Made by a program: the position numbers and the translations under genes. Below are positions 1 to 8,366 of a stretch of DNA of 64,000 nucleotides, in pieces (the stretch's first letter is position 1; each line of letters begins with the position of its first letter). The DNA comes from an uncultured Methylocystaceae bacterium. Its GTDB lineage: Bacteria; Pseudomonadota; Alphaproteobacteria; Rhizobiales; Beijerinckiaceae. A model generated the notes under the pieces. The model was not told the DNA's origin and made no database searches. It was given only the letters and a program-made list of their open reading frames with translations. The stretch lies in assembly GCA_903870245.1 (NCBI GenBank), contig CAIQCB010000002.1, forward strand, positions 17,764-81,763. Reading direction: 5' to 3'.

Positions 1-2
1 AT

Positions 3-881
3 GCGCCGCTGATCGAGGCCGCCGGCGCCCGGGAGCTGGTCCATTACGGCGGCTGGATCAAACTTTTCCGCTCGCCCCGCACATTCGACGCCGGCGCGGC
101 GACGGTTGATCGTTTGCGGGGCTTTGGCCTCTCGATCGACATTCTCGATACGGCGGCGCTCGCTGAACGCGAACCGGCGCTGGCGCCGACATCAGGCGCG
201 CTGCACTTCAACGACACCGCCGGCGTGCGCGATCCCGGCGCCCTGTCGCAGGCCTATCTCGATTTGTTTCTTGCCCGCGGCGGACGTTTTGTAGCGGGCG
301 ACGCCTGCACGCTTGCCGCCGATCCGGGGGGCTGGCGCGTTGGAGCCGAAGACGGTCCGATTGTCGCCCGCGAGGTCCTTGTCGCGCTCGGTCCATGGTC
401 GGATATCGTCTACAGGCCGCTGGGCTACAAAATACCGCTTGGGGTCAAGCGCGGCTATCACATGCATTATGCGCAGGAGAGCGGCGCGGCGCTCACCCGT
501 CCCACGCTCGACGCCGACACCGGCTATTTGCTGGCGCCCATGGCGCGCGGGATACGACTGACCACCGGGGCCGAATTCGCGTTACGCGACGCGCCGTCCA
601 CGCCCACGCAGGTGGATAGATGCGAGCCGGTGGCGCGCGCCCTGCTGCCCGGACTGGGACAGCGTCTCGATCCCGCCCCCTGGCTTGGCGCACGTCCCTG
701 CCTGCCGGATATGCTGCCAGTGATCGGGCCGGCGCCGCGACATAAGGGGCTCTGGTTCGATTTCGGCCACGCCCACCATGGGCTGACGCTCGGACCGGCG
801 ACGGGGCGGCTGATCGCCGAACTCATGGCGGGGGAATCCCCCTACCTCGATCCGGGCCCCTACCGCGCCGACCGCTTTTGA
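3..881 (+). CDS. FAD-dependent D-amino acid dehydrogenase-like oxidoreductase (5' truncated)
   Basis: The reading frame is open from the window edge, so the N-terminal FAD-binding Rossmann motif lies outside and only about 292 residues are visible. What remains fits the DadA/glycine oxidase family of flavin oxidoreductases, which oxidise amines or D-amino acids to imino acids. A middle substrate domain contains 'GYHMHY', and the usual C-terminal FAD-closing segment reads 'PDMLPVIGPAP' followed by 'FDFGHAHHGLTLGPATGRL'. The stop overlaps the open frame leading into ccdA, but ccdA's own ATG lies 100 bases further on, so coupling is unlikely. The exact substrate (D-amino acid, glycine or sarcosine) cannot be told without the N-terminus. 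Confidence 0.8.
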   Translation, partial: APLIEAAGARELVHYGGWIKLFRSPRTFDAGAATVDRLRGFGLSIDILDTAALAEREPALAPTSGALHFNDTAGVRDPGALSQAYLDLFLARGGRFVAGDACTLAADPGGWRVGAEDGPIVAREVLVALGPWSDIVYRPLGYKIPLGVKRGYHMHYAQESGAALTRPTLDADTGYLLAPMARGIRLTTGAEFALRDAPSTPTQVDRCEPVARALLPGLGQRLDPAPWLGARPCLPDMLPVIGPAPRHKGLWFDFGHAHHGLTLGPATGRLIAELMAGESPYLDPGPYRADRF

Positions 882-982
882 TCGCCCGCTTTTGCGACAG
901 AGGGTTGAAAAGCTCGCTGCCGCAGTTTTGCGCGCGGGGGCCGTCTGTGTCACAAGTCCTGAGGATTTTGCCAGAGGTCAAT

Positions 983-1714
983 ATGTCGGCGGACGTGACA
1001 CTTCCTGCGGCGGCGGCGGCGGGACTTCTCTCCTTCCTTTCTCCCTGCGTTTTACCGTTGGTGCCGCCCTATCTCACCTATCTTGCCGGCGTCAGCCTGG
1101 AGGATCTCGAAATCGAGACGCGCTCCGAGGCGCGCCGCGACGTTCTGCTGTCGGCGTTGTTGTTCGTTCTCGGTTTTTCGACCGTGTTCGTGACGCTGGG
1201 CGCGACGGCAAGCGCCTTTGGCGCTCTGATACGCGCCAATCTTCACATCCTGTCCTGGCTCGCCGGCGCGGTCATCATTTTGATGGGTCTGCACTTTCTC
1301 GGCATCCTCAGGGTCAGCCTGTTCTACAGGGAAAAACGCGCCGAAATCACCAAGCCGATGGGGCTTTTCGGCTCCTATGTCATGGGCCTTGCCTTCGCCT
1401 TTGGCTGGACGCCGTGCATCGGCCCCATCCTCGCCGCTATTCTCGCCGTCGCCGGCGCGCAGGAGACGGTCATGCGCGGGGCGTTGCTTCTGGCCGTCTA
1501 TTCTCTTGGACTTGGCTTGCCTTTCATTGTCGCCGGTTTCGCGATGGGCCGCTTTCTCGCTTTCGTCGCGCGTTTCCGCAAACATTTCGACAAGGTTGAG
1601 AAAATCGTCGGCGTCCTGCTGGTCCTGACCGGAATCGCTTTCCTCACCGGCGGCGTGCAGGACATGTCGTTCTGGCTCCTGGAAACCTTTCCCGGTCTGG
1701 CGGCGCTGGGCTGA
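983..1714 (+). CDS. ccdA: CcdA-type cytochrome c biogenesis / thiol-disulfide transporter
   Basis: This is a 243-residue polytopic inner-membrane protein of the CcdA/DsbD-beta family, which passes reducing equivalents from cytoplasmic thioredoxin to the periplasm for cytochrome c maturation or disulfide reduction. The two signature cysteines are present in proline contexts: Cys22 in 'SFLSPCVLPLVPPY' and Cys145 in 'FGWTPCIGP'. About six hydrophobic helices follow in two related halves. The ATG at 983 was chosen over an upstream in-frame start at 878 because it has an 'agaggt' Shine-Dalgarno and gives the usual family length. It stands alone on this strand with no ccm genes nearby. Confidence 0.9.
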   Translation: MSADVTLPAAAAAGLLSFLSPCVLPLVPPYLTYLAGVSLEDLEIETRSEARRDVLLSALLFVLGFSTVFVTLGATASAFGALIRANLHILSWLAGAVIILMGLHFLGILRVSLFYREKRAEITKPMGLFGSYVMGLAFAFGWTPCIGPILAAILAVAGAQETVMRGALLLAVYSLGLGLPFIVAGFAMGRFLAFVARFRKHFDKVEKIVGVLLVLTGIAFLTGGVQDMSFWLLETFPGLAALG

Positions 1715-1891
1715 TGCCAAGCCGGGTCGGGAAGAGAGCCCTTTCCTGATGAGTTGTGCGTCATAATGTCGCAGTAATCCTGCGCCTTTGTCGCGACGCA
1801 ACCCGCCTGTATAGAGAGGCGCGCGATTTGAAAACACCACGCGCCGACGCCGGTCGGCGTGGATCGCGCAGCGAAAGGCGTCGGAGAGGGA

Positions 1892-4498
1892 ATGCTCGAG
1901 AAACTGGTTGCTTTCTGTCTCCGTTGGCCATGGATCGTGGTGCTGTTGACCCTCGCGCTGAGCGGGGCGGGGGCCTGGGCGACGGTCGATAAATTCCAGA
2001 TCGACACCGAAACGGCGAATCTGTTTTCGTCCAGTCTGCCATGGCGGCAGAATGAGATCCGTCTCTACAAGGAATTTCCCGAAACCGTCGATCTGATTGT
2101 CGCGGTGATTGACGCCGACACGCCGGATAAGGCGGACGACGCGGCGCGACGACTCCGCGAGTCCTTAACCGGAAAGCCGCTGATCCAGCGTGTCTGGCAG
2201 CCCGATGACAACGCCTTTTTTCGTAAAAACGGCCTGCTCTTCCTCAAAACGGACGAACTCGAACACGCCATGGGCGTTCTTGGCGGCCAGCGCGATGTAT
2301 TGCAGCCGCTTGCAGAAGATCCCACCCTAAGAGGGCTCTCGTCCGTGATGGTCGTCAACCAGAAACGGGCGGCGCCAAGCAAACGCGCGACGGCTCTGTT
2401 TCATACCGGGCTAGATGCGTTTTCCGACGCCTTCGAGGCGACCCTTCATGGTCAGGACGCCCGGGTCGACTGGGAAAAGCTGCTCGACGGCGGGCAGTCG
2501 CCGTCCGACCCGAGCCTGCCGAAGAACCAGAAACGCCGGCTGGTCCTGATCAAGCCGGTCATCGATTTTTCAGCGCTTGAGCCCGGCGCCGACGCAATTG
2601 ATCTGGTGCGCGCGACGGCCGCGTCCCTCGGCCTGAACAAGGACAGGGGCGTGAGCCTTCGCCTGACGGGGCAGGTGCCTCTCGCAGACGATGAATTCTC
2701 GACCATTTCCGAGAATATGACACTGAACACCTCGGTGACGCTTGGCCTGGTCGCGTTGATCCTGTTCCTGGCTTTGCGTTCGCCGAAGCTTATTTTCGCG
2801 GTTCTGGCGACGCTGATTGTCGGTCTCGTGCTCACGTCCGGACTCGGCATAATGCTGATTGGACGATTCAATCTGATCTCTGTCGCCTTCGCCGCGCTCT
2901 TTATTGGTTTGGGCGTCGATTTCGGCATCCAGTTCGCCACCCGCTATCGAGAGGAGCGTCATGGTGAAAACGACCTCGATCGGGCGCTGCTGACCGCGAC
3001 CCGCAATATCGGCGGCTCTTTGACTCTCGCCGCTGTTTCCCTGCTCGCCGGCTTTTTCTGCTTTCTGCCGACAGACTTTCTCGGGGTTTCCGAACTGGGT
3101 CTGATCGCCGGGCTGGGCATGATCATCGCCTTTATCGTGACGTTGACGTTCCTGCCAGCGGCGATCAAACTTTTGCGTCCGCCGCCGGAGCATGCGCCCA
3201 TCTACACGGCGTCGTTGGCGGCGGTCGATCACTGGATTTTGGCGCATCGCAAATTCGTCCTGATCGCAACAGCGATTGTCGTGGCGGCGGGTATCCCTTT
3301 TCTGCTCGATTTGTCGTTCGATTCGAATCCGATGAATTTGCGAGACCAGAAGCTCGAGTCGGTCGCGACTTTTCTTGATCTGGCCAAGGACCCGATGACT
3401 GCGCCCAACAAGATCGAGGTGTTGACGCCCTCAATCGAGGCGGCGCGCGATATGGCGGCGAAGATCGCGGCGTTGCCGGAGGTCGATCACGTCCACACTG
3501 TCGATGTCTTGATGCCGTCCGATCAGGACGAAAAGCTGGCTTTGATCGCCAAGGCCAGGCAATCCCTTGCCGGGACCCTGGAGCCCAAGCGCAAGGCTCC
3601 GCCGACCGACCTCCAGACGATCAAGAGCCTGCGCGACGCCAGCAAAGCCCTGCGACAGGCCGCCGGCAAAACGCCTGCCGTTCCGGTCGCGCGCTTCGCC
3701 AATGCGCTCGACGCGCTCGCCGGGGCGTCGCCAGAGACAAGGGAAAAGGCCCGTGCGGCGGCCTTTGACTCCTTTCAACGCCTAATGGGAGATCTTGCTG
3801 GCGCGCTCAGCGCTGAACGCGTGACGACGGAGAGTCTACCGTCGGACCTTCGGGCCGAATGGATTTCCAAAGACGGTCTCGTTCGTCTTGAAGTCACGCC
3901 CAAAGGCGATGACAACGACCGCGTGGTGATGACGAAATTCGCTGAAGCCGTTCAAAAGGTGGCGCCGGACGCCAGTGGCGCGCCTGTGATTGTTTCGGAG
4001 GCAGGGCGTTCGATCACCAGGGCGTTCCTGCAAGCAGGACTTTATGCGCTGATCGCCATCTTCATCATACTCGCCGTCGCCTTGCGCAACCCGATCGATG
4101 TGGCGCTCACGCTGGGGCCGTTGGTGCTGGCCGGCATCATGAGCCTGGAGGCGGCGGACATGGCCGGTATGTCGCTGAATTTCGCCAATGTCATCGCCTT
4201 GCCGTTGATGTTCGGCGTCGGCGTCGCCTTCCACATCTACTATGTCATCGCCTGGCGTAAGGGCGTGGTGGATATGCTGGCCTCAAGCCTGACGCGAGCG
4301 ATATTCTTCAGCTCGCTGACGACCGGCCTGGCTTTCGGCAGTTTGTATTTGTCGAGCCATCCGGGAACGGCAAGCATGGGCGAACTGCTGATTATTTCCC
4401 TGTTCTTCACGCTGCTGGCGGCGTTTATCATTGTGCCGGCGTTCCTTGGACCGCCGCGCACGCCTGCCCCGGACGCCCCGGGGCAGGGTGAGGGTTAA
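1892..4498 (+). CDS. hpnN: Hopanoid-associated RND transporter HpnN
   Basis: This 868-residue MMPL/RND-family protein has two repeats, each one N-terminal helix, a large periplasmic loop and a five-helix bundle. The first helix is near residues 12-30, and bundles lie roughly at residues 275-435 and 705-860. The loop start 'TETANLFSSSLPWRQ' and overall plan match HpnN, which moves hopanoids from the inner to the outer membrane. The ATG at 1892 has 'ggagaggg' just upstream; a GTG 33 bases earlier is possible but less likely. No other hopanoid genes (hpnC-H, shc) are visible, so the transporter is separated from its biosynthetic cluster. Family assignment is strong; substrate is inferred from the family. 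Confidence 0.85.
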   Translation: MLEKLVAFCLRWPWIVVLLTLALSGAGAWATVDKFQIDTETANLFSSSLPWRQNEIRLYKEFPETVDLIVAVIDADTPDKADDAARRLRESLTGKPLIQRVWQPDDNAFFRKNGLLFLKTDELEHAMGVLGGQRDVLQPLAEDPTLRGLSSVMVVNQKRAAPSKRATALFHTGLDAFSDAFEATLHGQDARVDWEKLLDGGQSPSDPSLPKNQKRRLVLIKPVIDFSALEPGADAIDLVRATAASLGLNKDRGVSLRLTGQVPLADDEFSTISENMTLNTSVTLGLVALILFLALRSPKLIFAVLATLIVGLVLTSGLGIMLIGRFNLISVAFAALFIGLGVDFGIQFATRYREERHGENDLDRALLTATRNIGGSLTLAAVSLLAGFFCFLPTDFLGVSELGLIAGLGMIIAFIVTLTFLPAAIKLLRPPPEHAPIYTASLAAVDHWILAHRKFVLIATAIVVAAGIPFLLDLSFDSNPMNLRDQKLESVATFLDLAKDPMTAPNKIEVLTPSIEAARDMAAKIAALPEVDHVHTVDVLMPSDQDEKLALIAKARQSLAGTLEPKRKAPPTDLQTIKSLRDASKALRQAAGKTPAVPVARFANALDALAGASPETREKARAAAFDSFQRLMGDLAGALSAERVTTESLPSDLRAEWISKDGLVRLEVTPKGDDNDRVVMTKFAEAVQKVAPDASGAPVIVSEAGRSITRAFLQAGLYALIAIFIILAVALRNPIDVALTLGPLVLAGIMSLEAADMAGMSLNFANVIALPLMFGVGVAFHIYYVIAWRKGVVDMLASSLTRAIFFSSLTTGLAFGSLYLSSHPGTASMGELLIISLFFTLLAAFIIVPAFLGPPRTPAPDAPGQGEG

Positions 4499-4620
4499 AG
4501 GCGTCGCGGCATGACGCAAAGCGCCCCAATCGACGCCTTACGGACTTGGGCGCGGGCTATTTATCGCCCCATTGATTTGAAATGGTGCCTGAAACCTTAT
4601 CGACTCAGGAAGCTGTATTC

Positions 4621-5301
4621 ATGAAAAAGCTGATGCTTCGCCTTGTCGCTCTTTTGGCCCTTCTGGGTCCATTCCCGGCTCACGCCGCCGAAGCCATCTA
4701 CGGCGTCTGGGTGCGTGACGGCCATCCGGACGACAAGCTCGAATTCTATGATTGCAAAGGCAAACTCTGCGCCAAAGGCACCCTGCCGTTACCGGATGGC
4801 TCGCCGGCTCCAGAGATTTTGCGCAAGGCGGCAAAGAATGGGGACAACAGCTGGAAGGGCGATCTCTTCAACCCGGAGGATGGCAAGACCTACACCGGCT
4901 CCATCACCTACGACTCGACCAACAAGCTCACCCTGTCCGGCTGTCTGATGATCTTCTGCCAAAGCGAGACCTGGACGCGCGTCAGCTTCGCCAAGCCCAA
5001 GCCCAAGCCGGAGGCGAAGCCGGCGGATGCAAAATCCGACCCCGCTGCGGAGGGTGATAAAGCCCGCGAGGGCGCGGCTGGTCACGGCGCGACAGCAGGT
5101 CATGGCGCTGCGGCCCCTCATGCTCCTGGCCACGAAGCGACTGGTCATTCGGCCCATCCGCCGGCGCACGAAACCGCTCCGGCGCATGAGGGGGCCGCCA
5201 AGGATGCGGCGGCGGCTCCTCATCACGCCGCCCCGACCGCGGCCAAAGCGAAAACGACGCCGCCAAAACCAAAAGCCGGCGCCGCGCCAGCGGAACAATA
5301 G
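4621..5301 (+). CDS. Secreted DUF2147 protein with His/Ala/Pro-rich tail
   Basis: This 226-residue protein starts with a clear signal peptide ('MKKLMLRLVALLALL...AHAAEA'). A DUF2147 domain follows at about residues 22-125, with the motifs 'YGVWVRDG', 'DCKGKLCAKG', 'GKTYTGSITY' and 'LSGCLMIFCQSETW'. From about residue 130 the sequence changes to a low-complexity tail first rich in Lys/Pro/Glu, then in Ala/His/Pro with many 'GHG', 'APH' and 'AHE' units. The tail is absent from typical DUF2147 proteins, and its histidines could bind divalent metal (inference). The start is set by the signal peptide; an earlier in-frame start at 4582 would bury it. DUF2147 has no firmly assigned function. Confidence 0.8.
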   Translation: MKKLMLRLVALLALLGPFPAHAAEAIYGVWVRDGHPDDKLEFYDCKGKLCAKGTLPLPDGSPAPEILRKAAKNGDNSWKGDLFNPEDGKTYTGSITYDSTNKLTLSGCLMIFCQSETWTRVSFAKPKPKPEAKPADAKSDPAAEGDKAREGAAGHGATAGHGAAAPHAPGHEATGHSAHPPAHETAPAHEGAAKDAAAAPHHAAPTAAKAKTTPPKPKAGAAPAEQ

Positions 5302-5512
5302 CGCCGGGGCAAGCCCAGCCGCCCGATGTCGCGGGCGGTAATGCGTTGAAGCGCGCCGGCGGCGGCGGCCTTCAGACGTTAAACAGCGTCCTGATCAAAC
5401 GCTTTATTCCGCCGCCTTCATGCCAGGGCATGTTGGCGGTGAATGCTTTCCGGACTTCCAAAGCCGGCGCCCTTGACCGCAGTGTCATTCTGGAGATGCC
5501 AAACTGTTGACG

Positions 5513-7063
5513 ATGTCACCCAAACGAGGCGTTTACCGGCGATGTCGCCGCGTAGTGATCGCCTGCGTAATGGCGACGATCGTTGGCGGGTGTAATCTTG
5601 AGTGGGAGAAACCCGATCTGTCGACGCCGCCACCGGAAAAATTCCGTGAGGCGCACGCAACATCCGCTGGCCCGATCGCGTCGGGCCGAGATTTCGTCGT
5701 CAAATTCGGGTCCCGGGAGCTTACGGGCCTGATCGATCAGGCGCTAGTGGACAATCTCGACATTGCCGCCGCCGCCGCCCGTATTCGCGAGGCGGACGCG
5801 CAGGCGCGGATCGCCAGCGCACCCTTGTGGCCAACGGTTTCGATGCAGGACATTGTCCGCACCAATCGCGCCGCCGGCACAACGCTCAATCTCGCCAGCG
5901 CTGCAACGGGATATAACACCGGCAGCACCAGCAGCAGCTCGCTGACGCCGACGACGTTCCGGGGACGCAATTTTGGATTCTTTCAACTTGGAGTCGCCGC
6001 AGCAAGCTACACCGTCGATTTCTGGGGCGTGAACGAAGACGCCTCCTATGCTTCGCGCATACTGGCCAACGCCAGCCGGTTCGATCGCGACGTGGTCGAG
6101 ATTTCGACCGTCACGGCGATCATGAACGCCTTTTTCCAGGTGCTCACGGCTCAGGACCGACTGCGCATCGCCCGCAACAACGTCGCTATCGCCGAGAAGG
6201 TGAACGCCGCCATTCAGGCGCGGTTCGAGGTGGGTACGGCCAGCGCATTGGACACAGCGCAACAGGAAACCGTCCTCGCCCGACAACGGGCCTCGATACC
6301 GCCGCTGGAGCAGACCCTTCGTCAGACATCGAACACGCTGGCCGTCCTGCTGGGCCGCGCGCCTGAGAGCGTCCAGATCAAAGGGGGGTCTCTGACCCAA
6401 CTCAAATTCCCGAAAATCGACCCGGGCCTGCCTTCCGAAGTTCTGCTGCGTCGCCCGGATGTGGCGCGCGCGGAGGCGCAGCTCGCCTCTCAAGAGTTCA
6501 GCGTGCTGCAGGCGCGCGCAGCTTTTTTCCCGTCAATCACGCTGCTCGGTCTCTACGGTCCGCAATCCGCGTTAATCGCCAATCTTTTGCGGCCCGAGGC
6601 GCTGGCCTGGCAGGCGGCGACGCAACTCACCCAGCCGCTGTTCGATGGTTATTTTCTTCAGGGCCAGTATGAAAATCAAAAAGGTCGATACGCCGAACTG
6701 GCGGCGCTCTACCGTAAACAGATCATCACGGCGCTGTCGGAGACCGAAAATGCTTTAATCGCCATAAAGGAGACCGGACGCCAGCTTAAGTTACAGGGCG
6801 ACGCCGTCGCCGCATCCCGTCGCGCCTTCGAAGCGGCCAACATGCGTTTGCAGGAGGGCACGATCGACATCATCACCCTGTCCGTCACCCAGAACGATTA
6901 TTTCACGGCCCAGGAACAGGAGGTGATCGTGCGCCTCAATTACTTTACGGCGGCGACGAGCCTCTATCAGGCTTTGGGCGGCGGCTGGTCGCCGACCACC
7001 CGCAATGCAGAAATCGCGCGGGCCAACGCCGCTTATGAAGAAAACAAGGGGCCATGGCCATGA
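5513..7063 (+). CDS. RND efflux outer-membrane lipoprotein (NodT/OprM family)
   Basis: This protein of about 516 residues is the TolC-like exit duct of the RND pump encoded downstream. It has a lipoprotein signal ending in 'IVGGC' and duplicated OEP domains with 'RIREADAQARIASAPLWPTV' and 'LLRRPDVARAEAQL', the NodT-family hallmark. The start is either ATG 5513 or TTG 5507; the nearest purine-rich site (ggaga at 5493) fits the TTG spacing slightly better. The stop overlaps the adaptor start as ATGA, so the genes are translationally coupled. Substrates cannot be read from the sequence. Confidence 0.9.
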   Translation: MSPKRGVYRRCRRVVIACVMATIVGGCNLEWEKPDLSTPPPEKFREAHATSAGPIASGRDFVVKFGSRELTGLIDQALVDNLDIAAAAARIREADAQARIASAPLWPTVSMQDIVRTNRAAGTTLNLASAATGYNTGSTSSSSLTPTTFRGRNFGFFQLGVAAASYTVDFWGVNEDASYASRILANASRFDRDVVEISTVTAIMNAFFQVLTAQDRLRIARNNVAIAEKVNAAIQARFEVGTASALDTAQQETVLARQRASIPPLEQTLRQTSNTLAVLLGRAPESVQIKGGSLTQLKFPKIDPGLPSEVLLRRPDVARAEAQLASQEFSVLQARAAFFPSITLLGLYGPQSALIANLLRPEALAWQAATQLTQPLFDGYFLQGQYENQKGRYAELAALYRKQIITALSETENALIAIKETGRQLKLQGDAVAASRRAFEAANMRLQEGTIDIITLSVTQNDYFTAQEQEVIVRLNYFTAATSLYQALGGGWSPTTRNAEIARANAAYEENKGPWP

Positions 7064-8301
7064 GTCGTCCCAGTCGACGCATAGCGCTCGCCATCGCCGC
7101 CCTGATCTTGTCGCTCGTCATTGGCGCGGCCTATCGCGGCGGCTATCTGCCAGGTTTCGGTGGGAATAAGGACTCGGGCGGGCGGACGCCGGGCGCGAAC
7201 GGCGAGGGCGAGGGCGGCGGACGCAGTGCGCCGATCAGCGTGACGACCGCACCGGCGCGCGTCGCCGACGTGCCGGTGACAATTGACGCCGTGGGCACAG
7301 TTCAGGCGTTGAACACCGTGACGGTGCGCACCCAGGTCGATGGACGGCTGCTCCGCCTCGCCTTTACCGAGGGTCAGGACGTCCGTAAGGACGAGATCAT
7401 CGCCGAAATCGATCCAGCCCTCTATCGCGCCCAATATGAGCAGGCGCTGGCGAAGAAGGCGCAGGACGAGGCCAACCTCGCCAATGCTCGCGTCGATCTT
7501 GAACGCTACAAGAGACTGGTTGCGGGAAAATTCCTCTCCCAGCAGCAATACACCACGCAGAAAGCGCTGGTGCAGCAACTGGAAGCGCAGGTCCGCGCCG
7601 ATCAGGCGTCAATCGACAGCGCCAAAACGACGCTCGATTACGCCACTATTCGAGCGCCTATCGATGGCCGCGCTGGAATTCGTCTGGTCGATGTCGGCAA
7701 TCTCCTGCGCGCCTCCGATCAGAACGGGATCGTCGTCATCACCCAGATCAGACCGATCTATGTGATGTTCACGCTGCCGCAACAATCGCTGGCCGCTGTT
7801 CAAAAAGCCAAACGCGACGGCGAGGCGCATGTGATCGCGCTCGGTCAGGACAATATGTCGCAACTGGCGAAGGGAGAACTCGCTGTCGTCGACAACCAGA
7901 TCGATCAGTTGACCGGAACGGTGCGTCTGAAGGCGGTCTTCCAGAACGAGGATTTGTCTCTGTGGCCGGGACAGTTCGTCAATGTGCGCCTGATGCTGGA
8001 GACCATCAAACAGGCTGTCGTCACGCCAAGCCCGGCAGTTCAGCGCGGCCCGGCCGGCGCTTTCGTTTATGTATTGGGCGAGGATGGCCTCGCTCATATG
8101 CGTCCGGTGACGACGGGACGACAGGACGAGACGCAGGTTGTTTTACTCACCGGGCTTAAACCGGGCGAGACCGTGATCGTCAGCGGATTCTCGCGCCTCT
8201 CCGACGGCGCGAAGGTGCGGGTGATCGATAACGGCGGACCGAATGACGCGGCTAAGGGGAGAGCCGCCGAGGAGCGTCGTGGACTGGGCGGACCGCGTTG
8301 A
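7060..8301 (+). CDS. RND efflux periplasmic adaptor (MdtA-like membrane fusion protein)
   Basis: This protein of about 413 residues has an N-terminal membrane anchor and a Gly-rich linker. The lipoyl half-motif 'VRTQVDGRLLRLAFTEGQ' precedes a helical hairpin (about residues 130-190), the second lipoyl half 'TIRAPIDGRAGIR', a beta-barrel and a membrane-proximal domain. This order is that of HlyD/MdtA adaptors joining an RND permease to its outer-membrane channel. ATG 7060 is preferred to ATG 7054: it overlaps the upstream stop as ATGA and sits 8 bases from 'aagggg'. It is the second gene of a four-gene operon whose two-permease design resembles MdtABC. Confidence 0.9.
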   Translation: MSRPSRRIALAIAALILSLVIGAAYRGGYLPGFGGNKDSGGRTPGANGEGEGGGRSAPISVTTAPARVADVPVTIDAVGTVQALNTVTVRTQVDGRLLRLAFTEGQDVRKDEIIAEIDPALYRAQYEQALAKKAQDEANLANARVDLERYKRLVAGKFLSQQQYTTQKALVQQLEAQVRADQASIDSAKTTLDYATIRAPIDGRAGIRLVDVGNLLRASDQNGIVVITQIRPIYVMFTLPQQSLAAVQKAKRDGEAHVIALGQDNMSQLAKGELAVVDNQIDQLTGTVRLKAVFQNEDLSLWPGQFVNVRLMLETIKQAVVTPSPAVQRGPAGAFVYVLGEDGLAHMRPVTTGRQDETQVVLLTGLKPGETVIVSGFSRLSDGAKVRVIDNGGPNDAAKGRAAEERRGLGGPR

Positions 8302-8366
8302 CGCCGTCGACGCGCGCCACGACATACGGGAAGGCGACCTTCGCCCGAAAGGTTATCTGACGCGGC

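Noticed and set aside
2570..3247. 225-codon minus-strand frame inside hpnN
   Set aside because: Arg/Gln-rich translation with no motifs, opposite a clear transporter gene.
4499..4544. Terminator after hpnN
   Set aside because: A 9-bp AAGGCGTCG/CGACGCCTT pairing exists, but the loop is 24 bases and no T-run follows.
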